Counted from the first letter of the stretch, positions 1 to 7,639 are shown. The stretch: 12,463 nt of DNA from Peronospora farinosa (GCA_947646735.1 CANTFK010000509.1:1-12463), one strand, 5' to 3'. Notes: generated from the sequence alone by a model not told the origin. Numbers and translations: made by a program.

Positions 1-345
1 TGCTGGACATGCTATTAAGTTGCTGCCGATATGTAGACGGGCGCTTCGTAAAGAAGCTTCCACGTACTACGCGGTAACACACCTTCAAGCAGCGTGAGGT
101 AGCGGTTACCTCCGGAGATGGTGGTGGTGTTGATCGGCGCTTAAAGCGTAGTACCAATTGTTGCCGGCCGCTTAGAGCGGTACTCGCAACGAACTTTAAA
201 ACAAGCACCTACCTGCGTCGCGGAAGCTGTATCCAGTCTTCTCGTGCACAATGAGCGATATTTAGTAAATACAAGACTGACTTATATTTGATAGATTTTA
301 GTTAATTATAAATCTAACTACTTATTGGTTATTTATGCAAAGATT

Positions 346-373
346 GGATACGCGTCTTTTTAGAAGCGTATCC
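346..373. repeat. 8-bp inverted repeat (hairpin)
   Basis: GGATACGC at 346-353 is exactly complementary to GCGTATCC at 366-373, with a 12-nt loop containing a run of five T. It may be a terminator-like or LTR-internal hairpin; the role is unknown. Confidence 0.5.
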
Positions 374-468
374 CTACGTACGAGCTTAGAATATACTTAA
401 GCTTGCTGATGACGTCTAACTGAAGCGTCACCATGACGCCCAGTCCCAATGGCGTCGTCCCCGTTAAA

Positions 469-499
469 TGTGAATCCATCCATGGATATCACATTCACA
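469..499. repeat. Inverted repeat with nested palindrome
   Basis: TGTGAAT near 469 pairs with ATTCACA ending near 499, and between them ATCCAT pairs with ATGGAT. This gives a two-part stem. The role is unknown; such stems are common in LTR or leader regions of retroelements. Confidence 0.45.
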
Positions 500-563
500 A
501 GGGTAGGTCACATTGATGTGCCACACCCCAGTGGAAGTACCTCGTACCCTCTTAGGCCTAACC

Positions 564-585
564 GTTAAGTATTCGAATACTTAAC
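564..585. repeat. Perfect 22-bp palindrome
   Basis: GTTAAGTATTC is followed directly by its own reverse complement GAATACTTAAC with no loop. It lies about 86 bp upstream of the ATG at 671. It could be a dimeric regulator site or chance; nothing else identifies it. Confidence 0.6.
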
Positions 586-602
586 AAACCGTGTAACAAT
601 TA

Positions 603-617
603 GCCCATTCCACCGTC
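603..617 (+). promoter_or_regulatory. Possible oomycete Inr-like core promoter
   Basis: The bases GCCCATTCCACCGTC resemble the CATT-YY core of the oomycete initiator element. They are followed by a pyrimidine-rich stretch, about 55 bp upstream of the ATG at 671. The match is short and is inferred only from the published consensus. A hairpin (arms around 630-641 and 646-659) lies between it and the ATG. Confidence 0.2.
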
Positions 618-670
618 CCCCTCTTTACGACGATTTTTTACATTCCTGTAAAATATCGAAAAAAGAGACG

Positions 671-1054
671 ATGCCGCCGAAACGTGATAAGGCTGATGAG
701 TCGCCTGCAAAGGCGCCCATACAGACCAGCACCAAGCGCACGCGCCGCGATAACTCGCAGCCGTCCCTAAGTGTCTCTGTGACAATGCCGACATCTAATG
801 TCAGCTTGTCAGCAGGGAACACTGGTCCATCCCACTTTTGTGCGGATGAAGACTTGTCTCTCATTGTTGACTACAATGAGAGCACACACTTGCCATCACC
901 CAAAAGTGGTGATGAGCACAGTACTCTGACGGGTCATTTTCCCCATCATTTGAGACACCCAACCTTAAAGAAAGCTTCCATGCTTCCTAACAGCGAGGAT
1001 CATGCCTCGTCGTCTGTGCCAACGAGCGCTGTAATGGGGCAACTTATTACATAA
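671..1054 (+). CDS. Unrecognised basic/serine-rich ORF, truncated by the 5' LTR
   Basis: This 127-residue frame starts at an ATG with MPPKRDKADESPAK and has a basic cluster STKRTRR at about residues 20-26. It continues as a Ser/Thr/Pro-rich, low-hydrophobicity chain. Its last eight residues (from 1030) and its stop lie inside the 5' LTR, so the natural 3' end is missing. There is no signal peptide, membrane segment or RXLR-type motif, so it is not an obvious secreted effector. The lysine-rich MPPKR start could suit either a nuclear host protein or the N-terminus of a retrotransposon Gag. Element 2 resumes with gag sequence directly after the 3' LTR, so I favour the N-terminal part of element 2 gag with its core lost, at low confidence. 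No homologue is recognised. Confidence 0.35.
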   Translation: MPPKRDKADESPAKAPIQTSTKRTRRDNSQPSLSVSVTMPTSNVSLSAGNTGPSHFCADEDLSLIVDYNESTHLPSPKSGDEHSTLTGHFPHHLRHPTLKKASMLPNSEDHASSSVPTSAVMGQLIT

Positions 1055-1096
1055 GTAGTTATAGAGATAATACATAATAACATAAGTAGGCATAGG

Positions 1097-1121
1097 GCAG
1101 TATCCGATCAGCGGATACTGC
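1097..1121. repeat. 9-bp LTR hairpin
   Basis: GCAGTATCC at 1097-1105 pairs perfectly with GGATACTGC at 1113-1121 around a 7-nt loop. The same hairpin is kept in the 3' LTR, with one change confined to the loop (GATCAGC versus GATTAGC). Confidence 0.75.
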
Positions 1122-1128
1122 GCGTCAT

Positions 1129-1182
1129 TTTATTATTGGTTCATTATTGGGGTGCCAGACCCAATAATTAGCCAATAATAAA
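1129..1182. repeat. 23-bp LTR stem-loop with CCAAT-like motifs
   Basis: Arms 1129-1151 and 1160-1182 are complementary except for two mismatches, with an 8-nt loop (GTGCCAGA). The stem contains repeated ATTATTGG / CCAATAAT, which read as CCAAT boxes. In the 3' LTR the same stem has only one mismatch. It could be a promoter enhancer or an RNA structure. Confidence 0.75.
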
Positions 1183-1349
1183 TTGACTTCCATATTGAGT
1201 GGTTCCTATGAGCTAGGAAACATATTCGCACTTACTGCGAATTAAAACAAAACAAAAATAAAACAAAGTTATAATTTCAAGTTCATAAAGAGCGCTTACT
1301 CAAAGCCCTTTTAGTGTAAGACGGTAACGGGTCCTTAGCCCGTTACACC

Positions 1350-1366
1350 TGGTAGCACTTTGTAGT
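1350..1366 (+). promoter_or_regulatory. Candidate primer-binding site
   Basis: Two bases after the 5' LTR, the sequence begins TGGTAGCACTTTGTAG. TGG is the complement of the tRNA 3' CCA. The first eight bases (TGGTAGCA) resemble a primer-binding site for an initiator-methionine type tRNA whose acceptor begins AGCA. The primer tRNA is inferred; the rest of the match cannot be checked without the host tRNA set. Confidence 0.5.
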
Positions 1367-1373
1367 CCTTTCA

Positions 1374-2403
1374 ATGACCAGATTCGAGATGAACATGGAC
1401 GAGTCTTCGGTGGCTCCAGCGGTCTCGCTGGAACATTCTGATTTTCCACATCTCACTTCGGTGGAGTGGCAGGCACTACATCGCCTCGCGGCGGTGTCTG
1501 GTGAAACTATTGTGAAGTCGCTGCTGAGCACAGCGACGTCCAATGATCAACGTTCCGCCATCCCAAGACTTTATAATGCGCGAGCTCGCCGAAGCGAATC
1601 GGTGAGTATTGACTCCCTCGTGCACTTCGCACCATGATGCTATTAAGATGGAGACGTCAACGTACTCCGGTGATGGTCCGGATCGTCTCCCCCTTAATCG
1701 CTGGTTTCGCGAGGTGGATATTGCAATAGCGTCAAGACTAATTGACGCTCCGACGGCCAAGGTCAATTTCCTGTTGTCTCGTCTTGCTGGCAAAGCCAAG
1801 GAATGGGCTCTCGGAAAGCTCGTCGTAGATGAGTCGGCGTTTCCTACGCTGAACGATATCCAGAGTGACTTACTACTGGCTTTCGAGCCTCCTCAAGATG
1901 AATCTCGCTTGCGTGCAGATTTCTTCTCACCCGACAGGGCAAGCTGTCGATGCGTGACTAAGTGTAGAAGACACGTCATCTTGCTTCGTGCATTACCACT
2001 CAGCCAATTGACATGTCTTCACAAGTCCATGTCTTTATTTTTGGTATGCAAGAGGGCATGACGCGTTACTGCCTCACACGTGCTGAGCCAAAGTCCCTCG
2101 AGGAGGCATTTGCCCTCGCGCTTCGTGAGGATTACACTGTCGCGTCGTCGTACCTGCACGCAGCGTCACAACATCCCCGGACGTCTGGCCCAGAGCCAAT
2201 GGAAATTAATACAATTGATTCCTCTCGTGGTCGTGGCAAATCATTAAGCCGCGACATTCGCAATCCTAGCACGATGAAGTGGTAAAACAGGCTATCGTGT
2301 GTCTGTCTGTCGTGCACCTGCGCCGGTGACTATGAACACAGCTGTCTCACGAGGAGACGCTGTGTCGTCGGTGGTACCGCCAAAAAACGAGCGGTTCCAG
2401 TAG
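1374..2403 (+). pseudogene. gag: Gag of element 1, frame-broken
   Basis: Gag forms the nucleocapsid-like particle and packages the RNA. An N-terminal leader (1374-about 1620) is in one frame. The core (1609-about 1930, starting around [20 protein letters not shown]) is in the next frame and has the retrotransposon Gag signature [12 protein letters not shown] and FEPPQDE. A one-base loss near 1921-1932 moves the continuation to a third segment (1932-2285), where TAA at 1959 and TAG at 1965 interrupt it. That segment contains [17 protein letters not shown] and GPEPMEI. The tail (about 2286-2400) returns to the core frame and keeps SGKTGYRVSVCRAPAP, a CCHC knuckle remnant lacking its first Cys, with Ser and Tyr where the second Cys and the His are expected. 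It ends with TAG at 2401. The assignment is secure; exact shift points are uncertain by a few bases. Confidence 0.85.
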
Positions 2404-2422
2404 GCGTGGGGCGCCCCACTGG
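2382..2422 (+). promoter_or_regulatory. Candidate -1 programmed ribosomal frameshift site at the gag-pol boundary
   Basis: A AAA AAC (2382-2388) is the canonical X XXY YYZ heptamer and lies in the gag-tail frame (codons CCA AAA AAC GAG). After an 8-nt spacer (2389-2396) comes a hairpin at 2397-2422: an outer stem CCAGT/ACTGG and an inner stem GGCG/CGCC around TGGGG. The gag stop TAG (2401-2403) lies in the 5' arm. Slipping back one base at the heptamer enters the frame that runs open through 2775 and encodes the protease. Heptamer, spacer, structure and frame relation are read directly; the function is inferred from established -1 frameshift signals. Confidence 0.6.
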
Positions 2423-2860
2423 CAGAAATGGAGCCCCGAGTACTCAGGTGGCAGCTCGGGCTACTAGCCTTAAAGTGATTCATACTCACTTCAATGCCAC
2501 CACCATGCGCGACGATTCGAGACTGATTATTATCACTCTCATCGTTGCTGGATTAAAGCGACCACTTCGAGCGTTGTTGAACTCTGGCGCTTCCAACAAC
2601 TTCTTTCGTGCATCCTCTTTGTCCCTTCTCCCGTCGACTGTCACGGTTCGAGAAGGTTCAGGTGACATCGTTGTCAAACTTGCCGATGGACAATCAAAAC
2701 GTATCCCGCGTAAAACAATGGTTTTACCTTACGCTTTCGACGGTTTCCAGATTAATGAAGAATTTTATGGTGTATGAGATGAACTATGCATTTAATTGCA
2801 TACTTGGGATACCGTGGCTGTCACGGTATCAGCCGACGATAGATTGGCCATCTCGGTCCG
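2406..2860 (+). pseudogene. Retropepsin-like aspartic protease domain (element 1), active site mutated
   Basis: The protease cuts the Gag-Pol polyprotein. Read in one frame from 2406 (an alternative GTG, after the peptide PVGVGRPTG), the domain shows IIITLIVAGLKRPLRALLNS followed by GASNNFFR, then LADGQSKRIP, and ends at 2775. The continuation MNYAFNCILGIPWLSRYQPT lies one frame over (to about 2860), so a single-base gain sits near 2762-2775. The catalytic D-S-G triad reads N-S-G (AAC at 2580-2582), which should abolish catalysis. The hydrophobic-hydrophobic-Gly flap partner I-L-G-I-P-W-L is intact. Confidence 0.88.
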
Positions 2861-4551
2861 TCAAACGACGAAGCGGTTATGACGTCAGAGAAGTGTTCGC
2901 GGATTTGTTGGCCGCTCCATCCGATTGGTTTCCCGTCAGGGTCGTGAACGAACTCGCCACGACTAGTAGTCAACACAGAGAGATCGATGGACCTCTGTGC
3001 GCAGTATGTTCCGTTACACTGATGAAGCCACAGAACGAGGCGGTCGAACAGCGGTTCCCGCACACACAAACATCGGTCGAACAGGGGTTCCCGATGCACA
3101 ACGAAGCGGTTAAACAGCAGTTCCCGCACACACATACATCGGTCGAACAGGGGTTCCCGATTCTCAACGAGGCGGTCGAGCAGGGGCTCCCGCATACAAG
3201 CACATCGGACAAGCAGCGGCTCCCGATCAATTTCGCGGCGGTTGATCAGGGGCTCCCGCATACAAGCACATCGTACGAGCAGAGGCTCCCGATCATTTTC
3301 GAGGCGGTCGAGCAGGGGCTCACGCGTACAAGCAATTCGAACGAGCAGAGGCTCCCGATTAATATCGAGGCGGTCGAGCAGGGGCTCCCGCAAGCAAGTG
3401 AAGCGGTCGAAGACGGGCTCCCGCTTTTGATTGACGAGAATGGGCGGACTAAGGTTCCGCATGAGACCGACGTGGTGGAGACAGAGCTCCCACGTCTAGA
3501 GGGGGGTACATCATCCTCTTGTGATAGCGACGTGCCAGTCTCGATCAGGGGCTCGAGACGCAAGAGAAAACGCAAGAAAGGAGCACGCCGATCACCGAGA
3601 CGACGAAATTCACGTCAACATGCTGATGCATTTGATTCCGTAGTGACGGAATCTGTATGCGCGCTTGAATATGTGGAGGGATCCCCACATCGTGGCCGCT
3701 ACATTGAGGTAGCGAGTCCACCGTGCACTGCTGCAGATATCACATCTCTGCCAGACCTTTCATGGAAAGATTTCCTCCACGACCTCAAGGTCGGCGACAT
3801 CGAGCAACTGTGCATCGTTTCAGTCACCGAAGCAGCCAGTGAAGAAGTTCTGGAGGCTCGCTCGAGGAGCGCCGAGCCTAAATTAGCGCGCGAAGAACGC
3901 TTTGCGGCACAGTCTTGGGATGCTCTTCGTGCTTCGGGCAACCCTGTATACGATATCGCCCGTGAGTACGCCGATATTTTCCCGGAGAGAATTCCAGCTG
4001 AGCTTCCGGCGGATCGTGGTGTGCGGCATGAGATAGATCTCGTGCCAGGATCGAAATATTGCGTGACACGGCAGTGGCCGTTACCGCGCGACCAAGTCAT
4101 CGCTATTGATGAATTTTTCGAGGGTCGCCGCAAGGCTGGCCATTTCTGCGAGAGTATTTCGCCACATTCGAGTCCGACTTTCTGTGTGAAGAAAGCCACC
4201 GGCGGTTGGCGCATTGTGCAAGCCTTCAACAAGCTGAATGACGCCAAGATCCCGGCTCAAACGCCTATCCCTCGAAAAGACATGGTATTAAACACCATGT
4301 CCGGGAGCGAGATCTACAGCGCCATAGATCTGACAGACGGTTTCTATCAAATCCTCATGAGGGACAGTGACATTACGTTCACTGCGGTCAGCACCCCAAG
4401 TGGGATGATTTGGGAGTGGCTAGTCATGCCACAAGATTATAAGAACGCTTCAGCTACGTTTAATCGGATGATGACACAAGTACTTCGCCCACTTCGCGAC
4501 TTTGAAACGAGCTACTTTGACGATATTTTTGTTCACAGCCGCGCTAAGTAA
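2608..4551 (+). pseudogene. Longest pol segment: protease end, repetitive linker and RT fingers/palm (element 1)
   Basis: This 647-residue open segment runs from the protease C-terminus (IPWLSRYQPT), through the repeat array and a Lys/Arg-rich stretch (RGSRRKRKRKKGARRSPRRR at about residues 315-334). A conserved pre-RT segment follows (SWKDFLHDLKVGDIEQL, then YADIFPERIPAELPADRGV). RT begins with RHEIDLVPGSKYCVTRQWPL (about residue 473) and holds AIDLTDGFYQILM, with the first catalytic Asp, and SYFDDIFVHSRAK, with the FDD pair at 4516-4524. TAA at 4549 then cuts it, although the same frame continues beyond. RT copies the element RNA into cDNA. The usual PQGLSNAPATFNR motif is altered to PQDYKNASATFNR. 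Family assignment is certain; activity is not expected. Confidence 0.9.
3037..3432 (+). repeat. In-frame tandem repeat array, five 66-bp units plus two 33-bp units
   Basis: Five 22-residue units start EAVEQRFPHTQT, EAVKQQFPHTHT, EAVEQGLPHTST, AAVDQGLPHTST and EAVEQGLTRTSN. Each is followed by a second half of the form SxEQxxPIxx. Two final 11-residue halves follow (EAVEQGLPQAS and EAVEDGLPLLI). All units keep the pol frame without a stop, so the basic unit is 33 bp in an A/B alternation. The array lies in the linker between protease and RT, where these elements usually have poorly conserved sequence. Its function is unknown; a spacer or expandable linker is likely. Confidence 0.9.
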
Positions 4552-4845
4552 AAGCTCAGCGCTACGGAAGTACACCTTCGACACTTGAAGCAGGTGTTTC
4601 AGGTTATGCGAGAGAATAAATTGTATGCGAATTTGAAGAAATGTGTCTTCTGCGCTCCCGAGATTCCAGTACTCGGTTGCTACGTCAGTAAGGAAGATGT
4701 CCGCGCTGATCCTGAGAAGATCTCATCTATCTGTTCCTGGACATCGCCCAGGAACCAAACTGAACTACGTCAATGGCTCAGTCTGGCGAATTACTTGCAT
4801 AAGTATACGAAGAACTATGCTGAGCTAATTCAGCCATTATCGACT
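4552..4845 (+). pseudogene. RT thumb/connection region (element 1)
   Basis: Directly after TAA 4549-4551 the same frame resumes with EVHLRHLKQVFQVMRENKLY, then KKCVFCAPEIPVLGCYVSKE, VRADPEKIS, LRQWLSLANYLHKY and NYAELIQPLS. These are the standard Ty3/gypsy RT palm-thumb motifs. This shows that the stop is a point lesion in a once continuous frame. Near 4830-4845 a one-base loss moves the reading frame to that of RNase H. Confidence 0.9.
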
Positions 4846-5504
4846 TGCTCAAGAAAGATGCAGTATGGTTATGGACGGCAGAACATCAATCTGCCTTCGA
4901 CTCCGTAAAGAAGAGCTTGTCCGAGGCACCGGTGCTGATGTTACCTGATGACTCTAAGCCATTCCACGTCGTATGTGACGCAAGCAATTTCGCTATAGGA
5001 TGTGCCCTAATGCAATTTGATGGTCGAGAGCGCGTCGTGAGTTGACAGACGAAACCTGCCGAGAAAAATTATCCGGTACACGACAAGGAACTTTTGGCTA
5101 TACGTTACGCGTTACGCGCTAATCAAGTTTAGAGTATATTTGCTCGGCGAAAGATGTTTTCTATCTACACAGATCACGCATCATTGTGTACCGCCGTCAA
5201 GAGTCCCCACTTGTCCCAGCATATGGCACGGTTGTTGTCATCTTTTGCCCAGTATAATTTTGTGGTTCATTACAAGCCTGGCAAGAATAACATTCTCGAT
5301 GACGCGCTTTCTCGTCGTCCTGATTACTTACCTCGGCGTGATATGGGTCATCAAACGGAGAATGTTGATGACGAAGAAGATATCTGTGCGTGTTGTATTG
5401 AGCTGGGACTCAATGCGATGATTTCGACCCCCGTGCTGTCGATCCGAACTCAGATCGCTGAATCCTACGCGAATGATTCCTTCTATGCAGGAATCATCAA
5501 CTAA
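4845..5504 (+). pseudogene. RNase H domain (element 1)
   Basis: RNase H degrades the RNA strand of the RNA:DNA hybrid. In one frame the region shows LLKKDAVWLWTAEHQSAFDS and APVLMLPDD, then VVCDASNFAIGCALMQFD with the first acidic residue (GAC 4977-4979). HDKELLAIRYAL carries the Glu, IYTDHASL an Asp, and YKPGKNNILDDALSRRPDY the last Asp and the usual domain end. TGA at 5043 interrupts it. A short excursion between about 5118 and 5157 (IKFRVYLLGER in another frame) is bounded by two compensating indels. TAA at 5502 ends the open stretch. The tetrad of acidic residues is still visible. Confidence 0.88.
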
Positions 5505-6511
5505 CTTAGGGGCCCGAGCGAAAAATTACTCGCGAAGTTGACGAAATCAACACGCAACAACATTAAGCGTTAGTTACGCGCTTGGCGGTCCGTTGCTGAC
5601 GTACACGATGGACGTCTTCGATTCCCCGCGTGTCGTCATCACTGCTGATGACGACCTTCGATCCCGATTGGTTCATGAATTTCACGACATCCCAGCCGGC
5701 GGACACCTGGGTCGCGAGAAGACGTTTGCGGCTATTTCTCGCGTATTTTTCTGGCCGCGAATGTATAAGTAAATCCAGAAATGGGTGCGCTCTTGTAAAA
5801 ACCTGCCAGCGTTTAAAGCCCGCGCCGTCTTCACAAGTCCCATTGCGTCTGCTTCCGATTGTTATGGAAGCCTGGCGCTCAGTCAGTATGAACTTTATCT
5901 TTGGACTTCCACCGGATGTACAGAAATGCACGGCGTATTGGTATTTGTGTACCGATTTAGCAAAATGGTGCATTGTGCATTTGGTATCTGCTCATACTAC
6001 GGTAGAGACGACAGCGAAGATCTTCATTGATCTTATCTTTAGGCATCACGGCTTGCCAGAATCTATTGTATTGGACCGCCACCCACGTTTCACTTCGGCT
6101 TTCTGGGCCGAATTGTTCCAGCTGTTAGGCACGCGGTTTCTTATGTCTACGGCGGCCCATCCAGAGACGGATGGGCAAACGGAGCGTGTGAACAGAGTGC
6201 TCGAAGATGTCTGGCGCAGTTATGCAACATCGTTCTCGTCATGGAGCTCGTTCCTTCCACTTGCAGAGTTTGCAATCAACAATGCTGTCCATGCGTCAAC
6301 CGGGTTGACGCCCGTTTTCATTAAAAACGCGAGGCATCCTCGCGTTCCGGCGCAACTTTCTCTCTCAGCTTCAGAGCACCCAGTTTCAAAGTTTGGTGGG
6401 GGAGTATCTACCGATGGAATTCCGCCGAAACTATTGATAATTGATTACGATGAGGATAAGGTTGCTGCCGATGCACCTAATGCTTGTAATTCTGTGGCCA
6501 ACGGCATATAG
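5505..6511 (+). pseudogene. Integrase zinc-binding and catalytic core (element 1), first catalytic Asp lost
   Basis: Integrase inserts the cDNA into the chromosome. The N-terminal HHCC domain spans two frames. LVHEFHDIPAGGHLGREKTF and VRSCK are in one, with TAA at 5770; TCQRLKPAPSSQ is in the next, after a shift in the A-run 5797-5801. The core runs open in the latter frame to 6511. SVSMNFIFGLPPD carries Asn (AAC 5891-5893) where the family has Asp, IVLDRHPRF keeps the second Asp (6074-6076), and DGQTERVNRVLED keeps the Glu (6182-6184), 36 codons later. This is the D,D(35)E spacing. Further landmarks are FRHHGLPESIV, STAAHPETDG and NNAVHASTGLTPVF. The core is probably inactive. Confidence 0.9.
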
Positions 6512-6984
6512 ACTCCTGACGCGATGCATTCCATCGCGTCTCCCGTTGCTAATTTTGCCCTAAAGAGGACTCGTCCCCTGTAAGTTCGGCTGCAGTAACT
6601 GAATTTCTGCTATTACGACAAGGAATCACGCATTTTGTGCGTGATGCATTACAAGAGGCAGTCGACAAGCAGAAGGAGAATGCAGACAGAAGAGGTCGAA
6701 TGAATATATTGATATTTCGAGAAGGTGAAAAAGTATTATTATCAACTAGTGGAATACCGAACACCTCAGTGACGAATTTGGGCGCTAATAAGTTAGCGCC
6801 AAGATATATTGGCCCATTTCGGGTTGTTAAGGTGCATGGCGATGCTTACACGTTATACATACCTACATCTATGCGTTTCCACCCGACGTTCTACGTCGGG
6901 CTCCTCAAAGCTTACCTATCGGCGGATCTCCCCTTCAAATCTTCCCCGCTCTTCTGTGCCGGCTCAAAATACGACATCCCTTGA
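6512..6984 (+). pseudogene. Integrase C-terminal (GPY/F-like) domain (element 1)
   Basis: After TAG at 6509 and a frame change near 6570, the frame from about 6580 reads VTEFLLLRQGITHFVRDALQ, QKENADRRGR, and FREGEKVLLSTSGI. The core motif NKLAPRYIGPFRVVKVHGDA follows, then YTLYIPTSMRFHPTFYVGLL. KLAPRYIGPF and HPTFYV are hallmarks of the integrase C-terminal GPY/F module of Ty3/gypsy elements. This module binds DNA and helps multimerisation. The open stretch ends at TGA 6982. Confidence 0.88.
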
Positions 6985-7306
6985 CGACGACTAAGTCCAA
7001 GGCCTTCCCGAACGCGAGCAGACTCGATCTGCTGGGGTCCTCCGAACACATTCGTCTTAAGGTGACGTAGGCGCTCAACCAGTACCAGCTGCTCACGTCG
7101 AGTCCGCTCAGCAGCCTCAGTCGAAGCATCCGCACGATCTTGAGCTCTCTCAGCCATCTCGCGAGCATCAAGTAGGGCATTCTTCGACTCCTCGGCTATA
7201 ACGCGAAGTAGGCGCAGCTCATCATTCGACTGTACAGGCACCCGATTGCGAGAATCGGCGCTCATCGCCAGAGGTCTTTCGTCGTGATGCTCCTCCTCCC
7301 TTAATT
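6985..7306 (+). pseudogene. Proline/glutamine-rich spacer before the chromodomain (element 1)
   Basis: In the chromodomain frame, this region translates as a hydrophilic spacer. It reads SAQQPQSKHPHDLELSQPSR around 7097-7162, then CENRRSSPEVFRRDAPPPLI just before the chromodomain. Stops at 6992, 7058 and 7199 interrupt it. Low-complexity linkers between the integrase C-terminus and the chromodomain are usual in this group. Antisense open frames across it are shadows. Confidence 0.65.
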
Positions 7307-7639
7307 AATGCATCGGGTGCGCGACGCTGGATAGCCGACCGACTTGTCGATCACGAGGATCATAATCTTTATGCGCCGAGTACTAACTCGGCGCCCACGA
7401 AGAACCACGTCGAGAAACATTGCAGGGTTTGCTGGTTGGGATATTCGCCGGCGGACGATACATGGGAACCTCGAATTGTGCTGGCTCAGGATGTAAAAGA
7501 CGTGGCTGAGGATTATGAGTCGCGTAGGAAGACAACGATAGCGAGCGATGCTGCCGATTCCATCCCCAATCTCGCGAGTCGTGATGCTCGCGAGCAATAG
7601 AACTTTGACGACGAGTCCCCGAGCGATTCCGAGATTTAA
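7307..7639 (+). pseudogene. Chromodomain at the C-terminus of pol (element 1)
   Basis: The frame from 7307 reads ASGARRWIADRLVDHED, then VCWLGYSPADDTWEPRIVL, AQDVKDVAEDYESRR. W-L-G-Y-x-x-x-D-D-T-W-E-P is the core chromodomain signature. Trp codons lie at 7328, 7433 and 7463. Chromodomains in chromoviruses are thought to steer integration to methylated-histone chromatin. An insertion-like stretch (NLYAPSTNSAPTKNHVEKHC) separates the first strand from the core. TAG at 7598 and TAA at 7637 follow in this frame, either of which could be the natural end of pol. This segment is open and has no frameshift, so it is among the best preserved pieces. Confidence 0.9.

Larger units (their letters stand above)
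1..670. other. Non-coding 5' flank, no recognisable gene
   Basis: No frame here gives a recognisable protein. The stretch holds an imperfect direct repeat (GGCGCTTAAAGCGTAGTAC near 134-153 and GGCCGCTTAGAGCGGTAC near 165-183), an A+T-rich block around 250-345, and several inverted repeats listed separately. Because a different Ty3/gypsy lineage continues to the right of element 1, this flank could be the LTR or leader of that older element. I found no LTR pair or primer-binding site to prove it. It could equally be ordinary intergenic DNA. Confidence 0.5.
1030..1347 (+). repeat. 5' LTR of element 1
   Basis: It begins TGTAATGGGG and ends CCCGTTACA, giving the terminal inverted repeat TGTAA/TTACA. 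It aligns over its whole length with 8102-8419. It carries two strong stem-loops, AATAAA hexamers near 1176 and 1257, and a TATAATT around 1270. These are candidate U3/R signals, but transcription start and polyadenylation sites cannot be fixed from sequence alone. Confidence 0.93.
2382..7639 (+). pseudogene. pol: Pol polyprotein of element 1, broken
   Basis: This is the reconstructed extent of the pol reading, from the candidate frameshift to TAA at 7637 (or an earlier in-frame TAG at 7598). The order is protease, repetitive linker, RT, RNase H, zinc-binding and core integrase, integrase C-terminal domain, proline-rich spacer, chromodomain. The frame changes near 2768, 4838, 5118, 5155, 5580, 5799, 6570 and 6950. 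Stops interrupt it at 4549, 5043, 5502, 5571, 5770, 6509, 6992, 7058 and 7199. The longest uninterrupted piece is 2608-4551. The domains are described separately. Confidence 0.85.

Noticed and set aside
671..1054. Secreted RXLR or Crinkler-type effector
   Set aside because: No N-terminal hydrophobic signal segment and no RXLR, dEER or LFLAK-type motif is present.
2398..2480. Stop-codon read-through (CAG TAG G) as the route from gag to pol
   Set aside because: Continuing in the gag frame after TAG hits a TGA after about 24 codons and never enters the protease frame, whereas a -1 shift does. The same is true in element 2, where the read-through frame stops even sooner.
3037..3432. CRISPR-like array
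   Set aside because: The units are contiguous 33/66-bp in-frame coding repeats without unique spacers, inside a retrotransposon pol of a eukaryote.
2821..3462. 213-codon antisense open frame with repeated REPLLDR-like units
   Set aside because: It is the complement of the in-frame tandem array in pol. Its openness follows from the repeat unit, and no domain or start context supports it.
6912..7265. Antisense 117-codon frame with coiled-coil-like Glu/Arg/Ala-rich composition
   Set aside because: It overlaps the integrase C-terminus and the proline-rich spacer of pol on the other strand. The sense strand gives recognisable motifs and the antisense does not.
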